Of a DNA stretch of 64,000 nucleotides, positions 1-8,903 are shown in pieces. Position 1 is the first letter of the stretch. Each line of letters begins with the position of its first letter. The DNA comes from Balneolaceae bacterium. GTDB taxonomy: Bacteria; Bacteroidota; Rhodothermia; Balneolales; Balneolaceae. The notes under the pieces were generated by a model. It did no database searches and was not told the origin of the DNA. It was given only the letters and a program-made list of their open reading frames with translations. The stretch lies in NCBI GenBank assembly GCA_017795005.1, contig CP051242.1:186001-250000 (forward strand). The letters are read 5' to 3'. A program made the translations under genes and the position numbers.

Positions 1-215
1 TCAACTTGTTTCTCACATTCTTCCTCAAAAAGAAATTTAGCCATTTCAACAATACCTAGCGCGATATCTTCCGTCTCTTTTTCAGTAGCAATAACCAAAA
101 TTGTAACCTTAGGCTTATTGGTTAGCTCTGCACTTAATAGTCCGGCGTGCTTTACAGCCTCACTTGCAAATTTACTTCCATTGGTGGCAATCAGCCAGCT
201 TGTAGGAAAACTCAT
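1..215 (-). CDS. Universal stress protein (UspA-like), N-terminal fragment
   Basis: The gene runs off the left edge, so only the first 71 or so residues are visible, beginning MSFPTSWLIATNGSKFASEA. A first beta strand followed by a (D/N)GS turn, a helix with SEAVKHA, and a second hydrophobic strand (VTILVIATE) is the opening layout of the UspA alpha/beta fold. Such proteins bind nucleotides or act in stress adaptation; the ATP-binding glycine motif would lie in the missing half. It is divergent from cca at 323, and the shared spacer holds both promoters. The assignment rests on a short stretch. Confidence 0.65.
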   Translation of the reverse strand, partial: MSFPTSWLIATNGSKFASEAVKHAGLLSAELTNKPKVTILVIATEKETEDIALGIVEMAKFLFEEECEKQV

Positions 216-322
216 ACTACATCCCGTTTAATTTTCCTGATGTTACAATTTCTAGCCTTTATTTGAAATTAAAATCTTTTGATTCCTGAAAGCTATCCCG
301 ACTATCCCTATCTTTTGTTGTT

Positions 323-1747
323 ATGAAATTAGAATACAATATTCCCTCTGCTCACGCTACAGTATTTGAAAAAATCAGTAGAATTGGAGCGCGGTTAAAT
401 CAACCGGTGTATGTAGTTGGTGGATATGTGCGTGATTATTATTTGGGGCGTCTAAAAGAAAATCCTGATATCGATTTTGTAACCGTCGGATCCGGAATCA
501 ATTTTGCAAAAGAATTACACAAAGAACTACCGGGTTCTTCCTTAGCTGTCTATAAACAGTTTGGAACCGCGCAGGTTAAAACCGAAAATTTAGAGTTAGA
601 ATTTGTTGGTGCAAGAAAAGAAAGCTACCGAAGAGACTCCCGAAAACCCATCGTGGAAGACGGAACTCTCGAAGACGATCAGCAAAGGAGAGACTTAACC
701 ATTAATGCACTTTCATGGTCGTTAAATAAAAATGATTTTGGTCTTTTAAATGATCCCTTTGAAGGAATGCAGGATTTAAAAGCTGGAATAATCAAAACCC
801 CCGTTGATCCCAAACAGACTTTTAGTGATGATCCTTTAAGAATGATGCGTGCCATTCGTTTTGCTACTCAACTTAATTTCCATATTCATGAAGAAACGTT
901 TGAAGCTATTTCAAATATGGCCGAGCGTATCAATATCATTTCTAAAGAGAGGATCATTGAAGAGTTGAACAAAATAATTTTAGCACCGAAACCATCCAGT
1001 GGATTTACAATGCTTTTTAAAACCCGATTACTAAATGAGTTCTTTCCGGAGATGGTTGATTTACATGGTGTAAAAGAAGTAAATGGACAGCGCCATAAAG
1101 ATAATTTCTGGCATACACTTCAAGTACTGGACAATGTTGCTGAGGTTTCAGATAACTTGTGGCTTCGATGGTCAGCGATTATGCATGATATTGCCAAACC
1201 TCCAACTCAACGTTTTGACAATCAAGTAGGTTGGACTTTTCACGGGCATGATGCGCTGGGAGCAAAATGGACTAAAAGAATTTTCAAAAGACTAAGTTTA
1301 CCTTTAGACGAACGAATGAAATACGTTCAAAAATTAGTTCGTTTGCATCTTCGTCCCATAGCATTGGTTTCTGATGAAGTAAGTGACAGTGCTATTCGAA
1401 GACTTATTTTTGATGCTGGCGATGATATTGAAGATTTAATGACTCTTTGCCGTGCTGACATCACCAGCAAAAATGAATATAAAGTTGAACGCTTTCAAAA
1501 CAACTTCAATAAAGTTGAAAAGAAAATTCAAGAGGTAGAAAAAAAAGACAGGATAAGGAACTGGAAAAACCCTTTATCGGGTGATGAAATAATGACCGCC
1601 TTGAACATCAAACCCTCGAAAACCATCGGGAATATTAAAGATGCCGTTAAAGAAGCTATTTTGAATGGAGATATTCCAAATGATCATGACGCCGCTTTTG
1701 AGTATATGATGGAGAATAAGGAAACCTTTTTAAGGGAGTCTTCATGA
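323..1747 (+). CDS. cca: CCA tRNA nucleotidyltransferase / poly(A) polymerase family with HD domain
   Basis: Nucleotidyltransferase that adds or repairs the 3' CCA of tRNA, or adds poly(A); the two activities cannot be told apart by eye. The head domain has GGYVRD at 33-38, the metal-binding DID at 49-51 and the RRD motif at 122-124 followed by LTINAL, all class II hallmarks. An HD domain follows, with H288-D289 in MHDIAKP. At 474 residues it has the length usual for Bacteroidota HD-containing versions. ispE follows after a 103-nt spacer that contains a large inverted repeat and its own promoter-like box, so the two are probably transcribed separately. Confidence 0.9.
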   Translation: MKLEYNIPSAHATVFEKISRIGARLNQPVYVVGGYVRDYYLGRLKENPDIDFVTVGSGINFAKELHKELPGSSLAVYKQFGTAQVKTENLELEFVGARKESYRRDSRKPIVEDGTLEDDQQRRDLTINALSWSLNKNDFGLLNDPFEGMQDLKAGIIKTPVDPKQTFSDDPLRMMRAIRFATQLNFHIHEETFEAISNMAERINIISKERIIEELNKIILAPKPSSGFTMLFKTRLLNEFFPEMVDLHGVKEVNGQRHKDNFWHTLQVLDNVAEVSDNLWLRWSAIMHDIAKPPTQRFDNQVGWTFHGHDALGAKWTKRIFKRLSLPLDERMKYVQKLVRLHLRPIALVSDEVSDSAIRRLIFDAGDDIEDLMTLCRADITSKNEYKVERFQNNFNKVEKKIQEVEKKDRIRNWKNPLSGDEIMTALNIKPSKTIGNIKDAVKEAILNGDIPNDHDAAFEYMMENKETFLRESS

Positions 1748-1776
1748 AATTAATTCTGAAAACATTTCTAAACTCC

Positions 1777-1828
1777 GGCATAAAGGGACAGAAGCACAAC
1801 GTGTTGCTTTTCTCTGTGCCTTTATGCC
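1777..1828. repeat. 52-nt imperfect inverted repeat between cca and ispE
   Basis: The left arm begins GGCATAAAGGGACAGA and the right arm ends TCTGTGCCTTTATGCC. The arms pair over about 16 bp with one mismatch, then again over a few central bases. It lies 30 nt after the cca stop and has no T-tract, so it is not a classical terminator. It may cap the cca message or be a dispersed palindromic repeat; its recurrence elsewhere in the genome cannot be tested here. Confidence 0.6.
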
Positions 1829-1832
1829 TCAT

Positions 1833-1840
1833 TAACTTTG
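1833..1840 (+). promoter_or_regulatory. Bacteroidota-type -7 box (TAACTTTG) upstream of ispE
   Basis: TAACTTTG matches the Bacteroidota -7 consensus TAnnTTTG exactly and lies 10 nt before the ispE ATG, so the transcript would have a very short leader. A TTG at 1804-1806 could be the -33 element, but it is farther away than usual. The call rests on the consensus match and position only. Confidence 0.45.
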
Positions 1841-1850
1841 TACCTTTTAA

Positions 1851-2726
1851 ATGAACGAACTCTGGATTTCAAATTCTTACGCCAAAATAAACCTTGGCCT
1901 TAATGTGCTGGAAAGGCTCCCTAATGGATATCATACTATCGAAACCGGGTTTTGTTTTATTGAATGGAACGATCGTTTTGAGGTTTCACCGCATGGAAAA
2001 ATGGAGTTGTCGATGAGTGACGAAAGAATTCCTATAGACGACTCTAACCTGATCGTGAAAGCTGTAAAATTACTTCAAAAAGAAGCAGGGCTTAGAGATG
2101 AGTTCAAAATATCTGTTCAAAAAAATATCCCTGCCGGAGCAGGATTAGGAGGAGGAAGCAGCAATGCCGCAACAATACTCCGGATGATTAATAAGATCGC
2201 AAACCTGGGCTTATCTACTGAAGACCTTGCCGGTTTGGGGAAACTACTTGGAGCTGATACCCCTTTTTTCGTTCATGGAAAACCGGGAATAGGAACAGGG
2301 TTGGGGGATGAAATCGAATATCTGGATATACAACCGGATGCGTATATTGTAACTGTCTTTCCAAATATCGAAAGTAAAACCCCTGAAGCCTATCAACATT
2401 GCCAGCCGTTGGGTGAACCGGATTTTTCGCTAAGAAATATCTTGCTCGAAGATGATATTGAAGAGTGGCATTATCTGCTTCAAAACCATTTAGAACCCGC
2501 CGTTTTCCCCCGACTAGAATTGGTTGGCAACCTGAAGGATCAGTTTTATGATTTTGGTGCCACCTATGCCTCAATGAGTGGAAGCGGTTCCTCTGTTTTT
2601 GGTATTTTTACTCAGGATTTTGTTGCTATTAACGCCTATGAGTCGTTTCATAAACTCGGTTTTTCAGCTAACTTAACCCGACCTAAATTTGAACCGGATT
2701 TAGGGGTCTATAAAAAAGAAATCTGA
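1851..2726 (+). CDS. ispE: 4-diphosphocytidyl-2-C-methyl-D-erythritol kinase (IspE)
   Basis: Phosphorylates CDP-methylerythritol in the MEP (non-mevalonate) isoprenoid pathway in the cytosol. GHMP-kinase signatures are present: AKINLGL at 11-17 with K12, the ATP-binding loop PAGAGLGGGSSNA at 94-106, catalytic Asp136 in LGADTPFF, and the C-terminal MSGSGSSVFG glycine motif. Its 291 residues match the family. The start follows directly on a TAACTTTG promoter-like box. glgP follows 59 nt downstream without a visible terminator, so co-transcription is possible but functionally unrelated. Confidence 0.95.
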   Translation: MNELWISNSYAKINLGLNVLERLPNGYHTIETGFCFIEWNDRFEVSPHGKMELSMSDERIPIDDSNLIVKAVKLLQKEAGLRDEFKISVQKNIPAGAGLGGGSSNAATILRMINKIANLGLSTEDLAGLGKLLGADTPFFVHGKPGIGTGLGDEIEYLDIQPDAYIVTVFPNIESKTPEAYQHCQPLGEPDFSLRNILLEDDIEEWHYLLQNHLEPAVFPRLELVGNLKDQFYDFGATYASMSGSGSSVFGIFTQDFVAINAYESFHKLGFSANLTRPKFEPDLGVYKKEI

Positions 2727-2785
2727 TTGTATAATTCACTTAATATTACACCACTAACTTATCGTAATAACAATATTTTAGGACA

Positions 2786-5263
2786 ATGAGCAAAAAGAAT
2801 ACTAATGAAGTAGCCGTGCGCTCCGGCTTGAACAAAGATTCATTAAGAGAAGACATAAAATTACACCTTCGCCATACCCTTGCAAAAGACGAATATTCAA
2901 GAACTAACTGGGATAACTACCGGAGTGTGGTTCTTACGTTGATGGATCGCTTGCATGATAAATGGATTAACACCCAACAAACCTATCATAAAACCGGCGT
3001 AAAGAGAGCTTATTATCTTTCTATGGAATATCTGATTGGAAGATTGCTTGATAACATGGTGGTTAATCTGGATGTGCAACAAGAAGTGGCAGATGCATGT
3101 GCCGATCTTGGTTTGGATTACGATGAAATCCGAAATGCAGAATGGGATGCAGGATTAGGAAATGGAGGCTTGGGTCGTCTTGCTGCCTGCTTCCTGGATT
3201 CAATGGCTACCCTTGGGGTCCCGGCTACGGGGTATGGTCTTCGATACGATTATGGAATTTTTTACCAAAAAATTGAAGATGGATTCCAGATTGAAAAACC
3301 TGATTTATGGTTGAGATATGGAAACCCGTGGGATGTTGTACGACCTAAAATTCAATACCCTGTCGAGTTTTATGGACACCAACACATGTTTACTAAACCA
3401 TCCGGTGAAGTTGAATACAAATGGGAAAATACGAAGAAAGTTCTAGCTGTTGCTTATGATACTCCCATTCCGGGTTACAATAATAATATTGTTAACAACC
3501 TTCGGTTATGGAAAGCTGAATCAGACACTGCGATAGACCTCCAAAGTTTTAACCAGGGGCAATACATCGATGCCGTTCGGGATAATCAGCTCGAACAAAA
3601 TATTACCCGTGTTTTGTATCCAAATGATAAAATGTTTGTTGGTCAGGAACTTCGTTTAAAGCAGGAGTATTTCCTTGTTTCCGCTTCCATGCAGGATATT
3701 TTGCGTCGTTTTAAAAATCAAACTGATGACTGGACTAAACTGCCGGAAAGAGTAGCAGTTCAATGTAATGATACACATCCAAACCTCGCTATCCCTGAGT
3801 TAATGCGTGTTTTATTGGACGAAGTGGATATGGAGTGGGATAAGGCCTGGGATATTACAGTTAATACCATGGCTTATACTAACCATACGTTACTTCCTGA
3901 AGCGTTAGAAAAATGGCCTGTTTCTTTGGTGAGAAGTTTACTTCCAAGACACTTAAATATCATTTACGAAATTAACCGCCGCTTTATGGATAGTATTAAG
4001 GTTAAGTTCGGTGATGATAAAAACAGAATGAGCAGAATGAGTATTGTTGGAGAGGGTGAACACCCGGTAGTTCATATGGCTCATTTGGGAATTGTTGGTG
4101 CCCGTAAAGTAAATGGTGTAGCCGCACTTCATTCCCGACTACTTAAAGAATCCATGTTCAAAGATTTTGATGAGATGTATCCGGATAAATTTACGAACAA
4201 GACAAACGGGATTACTCCGCGCCGCTGGTTAAAGCAATGTAATGTGGAATTATCTTCTCTTATCACTGAAAAAATAGGTGATGCATGGATTACCAATCTG
4301 GACGAACTACAAAAGCTTTCAAAGTTTGCTGAGGATAAAAAATTCCAGAAATCGTTTGCTAAAATTAAGCTCAATAATAAAAAACGTCTTGCGAGCTATA
4401 TCCAGGACACTATGGGTATCGAGGTCGACCCGACTTCGATGTTTGATATTCAGATTAAAAGAATTCATGAATACAAACGTCAGTTAATGGCCGCGCTTCA
4501 TGTTATCACTTTGTATAACCGCTTAAAGGAAAATCCAAATCTGGATATTGTTCCTAGAACCGTGATTTTTGGAGGAAAAGCAGCCCCAGGTTATGCCATG
4601 GCTAAAAATCATATCAAATTGATTAACGCTATTGGTGAAAAAATTAATAACGATCCGGATGTGAAAGACAAACTGAAATGTATTTTCCTTCAGAATTACC
4701 GGGTTACTCTGGCAGAGATGATGATTCCTGCAGCAAACCTTTCCGAGCAGATTTCAACCGCCGGAATGGAAGCTTCCGGAACAGGTAATATGAAGTTTGC
4801 TCTGAATGGAGCGCTTACTATTGGAACTCTTGATGGCGCTAATGTTGAGATCAAAGAGGAAGTTGGGGATGACAACATCTTTATTTTTGGTCTTGAGGTT
4901 GAGGATGTTGACGACCTTCGAAGAGCCGGATATAATCCTCAAACGTACTATCATGGTAATCCGGAACTGAAAAGAGTCTTAGATCAAATAAGAGATGGAT
5001 TCTTCTCGCCTGAAGACAAAAGCCTGTTCCATCCTATAATTAATGCTCTGCTTCATGAAGGTGATTACTTTATGGTATTAGCTGATTATGAAGCCTATGT
5101 AAAAGCACAGGAAGAAGTGGATAAAGTGTATCGCGATGAATTCGAATGGAACAAAAAAGCGATCATCAATGTGGCTAAGGTGGGCAAGTTCTCCAGCGAC
5201 AGAACCATCAAAGATTACAATGATGAAATCTGGAAGACAAAGCTGGTAAAGCTTAAGAACTGA
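2786..5263 (+). CDS. glgP: Glycogen/starch/maltodextrin phosphorylase
   Basis: GT35 enzyme that releases glucose-1-phosphate from alpha-1,4-glucans using pyridoxal phosphate. The family's PLP-lysine signature is intact: EASGTGNMKFALNGA with Schiff-base Lys670, followed by IGTLDGANVEI. The N-terminal active-site block (NGGLGRLAACFLDS, then GYGLRYDYGIF) and the phosphate-region KRIHEYKRQ are also present. At 825 residues it is the classic phosphorylase length. It implies glycogen or maltodextrin storage in this organism, although no glg synthesis gene lies in the window. A strong hairpin terminator follows. Confidence 0.96.
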   Translation: MSKKNTNEVAVRSGLNKDSLREDIKLHLRHTLAKDEYSRTNWDNYRSVVLTLMDRLHDKWINTQQTYHKTGVKRAYYLSMEYLIGRLLDNMVVNLDVQQEVADACADLGLDYDEIRNAEWDAGLGNGGLGRLAACFLDSMATLGVPATGYGLRYDYGIFYQKIEDGFQIEKPDLWLRYGNPWDVVRPKIQYPVEFYGHQHMFTKPSGEVEYKWENTKKVLAVAYDTPIPGYNNNIVNNLRLWKAESDTAIDLQSFNQGQYIDAVRDNQLEQNITRVLYPNDKMFVGQELRLKQEYFLVSASMQDILRRFKNQTDDWTKLPERVAVQCNDTHPNLAIPELMRVLLDEVDMEWDKAWDITVNTMAYTNHTLLPEALEKWPVSLVRSLLPRHLNIIYEINRRFMDSIKVKFGDDKNRMSRMSIVGEGEHPVVHMAHLGIVGARKVNGVAALHSRLLKESMFKDFDEMYPDKFTNKTNGITPRRWLKQCNVELSSLITEKIGDAWITNLDELQKLSKFAEDKKFQKSFAKIKLNNKKRLASYIQDTMGIEVDPTSMFDIQIKRIHEYKRQLMAALHVITLYNRLKENPNLDIVPRTVIFGGKAAPGYAMAKNHIKLINAIGEKINNDPDVKDKLKCIFLQNYRVTLAEMMIPAANLSEQISTAGMEASGTGNMKFALNGALTIGTLDGANVEIKEEVGDDNIFIFGLEVEDVDDLRRAGYNPQTYYHGNPELKRVLDQIRDGFFSPEDKSLFHPIINALLHEGDYFMVLADYEAYVKAQEEVDKVYRDEFEWNKKAIINVAKVGKFSSDRTIKDYNDEIWKTKLVKLKN

Positions 5264-5283
5264 TATTTCATGAATTATTTTTA

Positions 5284-5320
5284 AAACCGAAGTGGGAACT
5301 AATCCTGCTTCGGTTTTTTT
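5284..5320 (+). terminator. Rho-independent terminator after glgP
   Basis: AAACCGAAG at 5284-5292 pairs perfectly with CTTCGGTTT at 5308-5316, followed by more T residues to 5320. The position, 20 nt past the glgP stop, is as expected. Confidence 0.8.
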
Positions 5321-5354
5321 GTACATTCTGCTTACGTAAAGTGAATAATTGATT

Positions 5355-6353
5355 ATGAATGAACTTATAGACCAGCAACCAGACTCATTAGCTCCTGATT
5401 CGAATGTTGTGAGCACAGATTCTTCATTGATAATTCCGGATCCCACTGAATATAGTATTGGGGAAATTTTTACTTATTTATGGGACTTCTTAAATGTTAC
5501 ACTTGTTACATTTCAGGATACACCTATTACCTTCCTCTCTATATTTATCTTTGTTGTTGTAATAGCAGCTTTTTCATTCGGGGCCTCATTTGTAAAAAAA
5601 CTACTTAACAAAAGAATCCTTCCTCGATTCATTAAAGATAGTGGCTTAAGATACACCTTGGCTAGAATGTCTCAATATGTAATAGTAATTATTGGAATAT
5701 ATGTAGCTTTTCAGTTTTTAGGTGTAGACCTAACCGGGTTAGCCGTGATCTTCGGTTTCCTTTCTGTTGGTATTGGTTTTGGTCTTCAAAATGTCACTTC
5801 AAATTTCATTTCAGGTCTAATTGTCCTTTTCGAACGCCCGATCAGTGTTGGCGACAGGGTAGAGGTAAATAATATTGAGGGAGATGTTCAGGAAATAAAT
5901 ATTCGCTCTACCAAAGTTAAAACCCTTGATAACATTTCAATTATTGTTCCTAACTCACAGTTTGTATCTCAGGATGTAGTCAATTATTCTCATGGAGACC
6001 CAACCTACCGACTCCATGTTAATGTAGGTGTTGCTTATGGCTCTGATCTTGAAGATGTTCTAAAAGCCTTAAATGAAGTTGCTGAAGAGAGCGAAAATGT
6101 GCTTAAAAACCCAGAGCACGACGTTCATCTCCGAAATTTTGGGGACTCAGCATGGGATATGAAGCTGTTGGTTTGGATTCCGGACGTCAAGAAAAAATAC
6201 GTTGTTCTAAATGAGCTAAATCAGGCCATTGTTCGAAAATTCAGAGAAATGGAAATCGAAATTCCATTTCCACAACGGGATATCAATTTCAGAAACGCAG
6301 TTCCTGAGGATAAAGAGGAAAGAGCTGATTCAGGATCGGAATCTGATTCCTGA
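5355..6353 (+). CDS. Small-conductance mechanosensitive channel (MscS family)
   Basis: Membrane channel that opens under membrane tension to release solutes on osmotic downshock. Hydrophobic segments at about 50-75 and 92-112 precede the pore helix region GLAVIFGFLSVGIGFGLQNVTSNFISGL, the conserved MscS TM3 pattern. The beta domain follows (FERPISVGDRVEVNNIEGDVQEINIRSTKVKT) and then the alpha/beta tail. ATG 5355 is preferred over the in-frame TTG at 5349. The acidic C-terminal tail (KEERADSGSESDS) is typical of variable MscS tails. The gene stands between the glgP terminator and the cupredoxin operon. Confidence 0.92.
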   Translation: MNELIDQQPDSLAPDSNVVSTDSSLIIPDPTEYSIGEIFTYLWDFLNVTLVTFQDTPITFLSIFIFVVVIAAFSFGASFVKKLLNKRILPRFIKDSGLRYTLARMSQYVIVIIGIYVAFQFLGVDLTGLAVIFGFLSVGIGFGLQNVTSNFISGLIVLFERPISVGDRVEVNNIEGDVQEINIRSTKVKTLDNISIIVPNSQFVSQDVVNYSHGDPTYRLHVNVGVAYGSDLEDVLKALNEVAEESENVLKNPEHDVHLRNFGDSAWDMKLLVWIPDVKKKYVVLNELNQAIVRKFREMEIEIPFPQRDINFRNAVPEDKEERADSGSESDS

Positions 6354-6405
6354 TTTCTTGCTGTTTTCTGCATTTATAGGTTAATTCCGATTCAATTCGG
6401 GACCC

Positions 6406-7107
6406 ATGCAATTACATTCATCTATATTTATACTAATAATTGGCTTAGTCTTCAGCCTTTTTACTCAAAATTCCACAACGGAAAAAAAAGGAGATTTATC
6501 TTTTTATTCCGGTTCCATTGAAGGGTTAGCCGTTCTGGCACCCAAAAACCGACCGGTTCGTTTTGGAGGTGGTCTTTATAGTCGACCTGCACCGTCTGGT
6601 TCAAACCAAGCTTCCTCAGACTCTATTCTTGTAGTTCTGAGAAGTATAAACAGTTCTGCTCAATCAATGGATAAGGGAATGAAATCTCTGAATCAAAAAG
6701 AACAGCAGTTTCAACCTACCATTCTACCCGTTCCTTTAAACGGGACTGTTCGAATAAAGAACTCTGATCCGGTTTATCATAATGTGTTTAGTCTTACAAG
6801 TCCACACAAATTTGATGTGGGTCGCCGTCCTAAAGGGGAGCATTTTGATGTAACTTTTGAGAAACCCGGAGTTGTAGATGTTTTTTGTGATATTCATTCT
6901 AATATGCACGCAATTATCTATGTTTTACCTGAAGGAACCACTTCCTGGACAAAAATTAAAAGTGGCGATTCTTTTTCCTTTGTTGGTCTTTCTGATGGTT
7001 CTTATGAAATTAGTTTATATGCACTAGGTTATAAAGAGTCTGTTTCACAAGTTTCTATTGAAAATGGTAATACAGTTCAAACCGGAACTATAACTCTTAA
7101 TCCATAA
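6406..7107 (+). CDS. Secreted cupredoxin (plastocyanin / methylamine-utilization-protein-like)
   Basis: A hydrophobic N-terminal segment (IFILIIGLVFSLFTQ) indicates export to the periplasm. The central domain is cupredoxin-like: a His in SDPVYHNVFS (H125), then Cys161, His164 and Met167 in FCDIHSNM. Together these are the four ligands of a type 1 copper centre. The region after 175 looks like a small beta domain (SYEISLYALGYKES). It opens a three-gene operon: the cyclase follows after 2 nt and the barrel overlaps the cyclase. It may feed redox or copper status to the cyclase sensor, which is inference. 'Methylamine utilization' is only a family name here; no mau genes are nearby. Confidence 0.8.
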   Translation: MQLHSSIFILIIGLVFSLFTQNSTTEKKGDLSFYSGSIEGLAVLAPKNRPVRFGGGLYSRPAPSGSNQASSDSILVVLRSINSSAQSMDKGMKSLNQKEQQFQPTILPVPLNGTVRIKNSDPVYHNVFSLTSPHKFDVGRRPKGEHFDVTFEKPGVVDVFCDIHSNMHAIIYVLPEGTTSWTKIKSGDSFSFVGLSDGSYEISLYALGYKESVSQVSIENGNTVQTGTITLNP

Positions 7108-7109
7108 CA

Positions 7110-8903
7110 ATGAACTCTGCTTTTTTCAGTTTGCGATGGAAGCTTCTGTTGGGATTTGTAGGACTGGTTTTAGTTACTGTACTTGTTCTGCTTTTTAGTG
7201 TTGGACAGCTGGTTGAAAACCGAATTAGAGATGATATTGATACCAATTTTCAGGAAGCTGGTCGTGTGTTTGAACGAATACAGGACATTCGTTTTCGGCA
7301 ATTACGACAAACAGCTATTCTTTTGGCAGAAACTCCTTCTTTAAAAGCAGCAATCTCTACAGGTGATAGTGTAACTGTAAATCAGAAAATCCGAGATGAG
7401 TTACGATACCTACTTGATTTCGACCCTATTATACCCGATTCATTAATTCCTGAAAGCTTTTTTTCCAACCCGGACTCCTCCGGTCTTTTACTGGTTACAG
7501 ATAATCAGGGAATACCACTTGGCCAACTTGGGTCACATCCGTTACAACAATTTTCTATTGCTGACAGAGCCGGCGTTACAGAGGCTTTAAATGGATATAT
7601 GCCTGCTCAGACTAATATCTGGTTAGAAAATGAACGATACTTTAATGTGATTACTATTCCAATCTGGGCGGGTTACAACCTGATTGGATCCCTTTCATTT
7701 GGGTTGCCTATTCGTCAAATCGAAACGGATCAACTCTCCAGAGATATTGGAATGAATGTAATTTTTTATGTCGACGACAAACTGATCTCTACTAACTTTA
7801 GAAATTTATCAACACAGGACGTTAATCAACTTAACAAAAGTGTACATGACGCCACTTATGATGTTCTGAAAAGTAAAACTGCCAGAACTTCCGAGATATT
7901 CCTTAATGACGAAAACTGGCTAGTTTACCTGGCTCCTATGTTCGAACTTAATGATGAGGTGTATGGAATCAAGGGCTATTATGGTGTTGCTAAATCCTTA
8001 AATCAGGCGCTACTTCCCCTTCAAAATCTCCAATTGGTAATTTTTATAATTGGGCTTGCAGCTATTTTTGCATCCATTTTTATCAGCGTGATTCTTACCA
8101 AACGAATTACCAAACCTATTGACCTTCTGGTTCAGGGAGTGCTAAGGGTTGAACAACAGGATTTTAGTGAAGAAGTCCCTGTAACAACAAAAGACGAAAT
8201 AGGGACTCTAACATCTGCTTTTAACCATCTTGTTGAAGGACTTCAGGAGCGGCTTCTTATGCTAAAATTTGTTTCAGAAGCTACTTTGGATGCAATCAAA
8301 AAAAATATAACCCGAATAGAACCCGGGGGGGAAAAAAGAGACATAACGGTATTCTTTTCAGATATCAGAGGCTTTACCGCATGGAGTGAAAAGCATACCC
8401 CTGAAGAAGTAATTGATATGCTTAATAATTTGCTCAGTTTTCAAGCCGAACTAGTTCAGGAATTTGGAGGAGATGTAGATAAGTTTGTAGGTGATGAGCT
8501 GGTAGCTGTTTTCCAAGGACCTGATAAAGACCAAAAAGCCGTTCAAACTGCTATAAGAATCCAGCAACAACTCCCATCCATGTTGAACAAAGAGCAGTCG
8601 GAATTAGCCGTTGGAATTGGAATCAACAGCGGCGAAGCCGTAATGGGGGCTATGGGTAGTGTAAACAGAATGGATTATACTGTTCTTGGTAATACTGTTA
8701 ATCTGGGTGCAAGATTATGTTCTGCTGCAGGAAAGCATCAGATTCTTGTATCCGAAGCCGTATTTCTAAATCTGGAAAGAAAAATTCCTGCTGTTGAACT
8801 GGATAGTATTCAGGTTAAAGGAATTCAAGATCGTGTTCAGATTTATGAAATTGATTGGCAACAAAAAAGTGAACCCATTCTTCAATCGGAGGCTTCGAAA
8901 TGA
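7110..8903 (+). CDS. Membrane class III adenylate/guanylate cyclase with periplasmic sensor and HAMP
   Basis: TM1 (about 11-31) and TM2 (about 309-331) enclose some 275 periplasmic residues, the size of a double-Cache sensor. A HAMP linker (KRITKPIDLLVQGV onward) leads to a class III cyclase domain from about 411. Metal Asp418 (FSDIRGF) and Asp462 (GDE), Lys458, Asn531 and Arg535 (VNLGARL) are present, so the enzyme should be active. The base-selecting position is Thr524 (DYTVLGNTVN), the class IIIb pattern, which favours cAMP. The gene lies 2 nt after the cupredoxin gene, and the barrel gene starts inside its stop. G7A6 and A8 tracts lie just before the catalytic domain. Confidence 0.88.
   Translation: MNSAFFSLRWKLLLGFVGLVLVTVLVLLFSVGQLVENRIRDDIDTNFQEAGRVFERIQDIRFRQLRQTAILLAETPSLKAAISTGDSVTVNQKIRDELRYLLDFDPIIPDSLIPESFFSNPDSSGLLLVTDNQGIPLGQLGSHPLQQFSIADRAGVTEALNGYMPAQTNIWLENERYFNVITIPIWAGYNLIGSLSFGLPIRQIETDQLSRDIGMNVIFYVDDKLISTNFRNLSTQDVNQLNKSVHDATYDVLKSKTARTSEIFLNDENWLVYLAPMFELNDEVYGIKGYYGVAKSLNQALLPLQNLQLVIFIIGLAAIFASIFISVILTKRITKPIDLLVQGVLRVEQQDFSEEVPVTTKDEIGTLTSAFNHLVEGLQERLLMLKFVSEATLDAIKKNITRIEPGGEKRDITVFFSDIRGFTAWSEKHTPEEVIDMLNNLLSFQAELVQEFGGDVDKFVGDELVAVFQGPDKDQKAVQTAIRIQQQLPSMLNKEQSELAVGIGINSGEAVMGAMGSVNRMDYTVLGNTVNLGARLCSAAGKHQILVSEAVFLNLERKIPAVELDSIQVKGIQDRVQIYEIDWQQKSEPILQSEASK

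Noticed and set aside
2215-2574. 119-codon antisense ORF in ispE
   Set aside because: Shadow of a well-supported kinase gene with no family resemblance.
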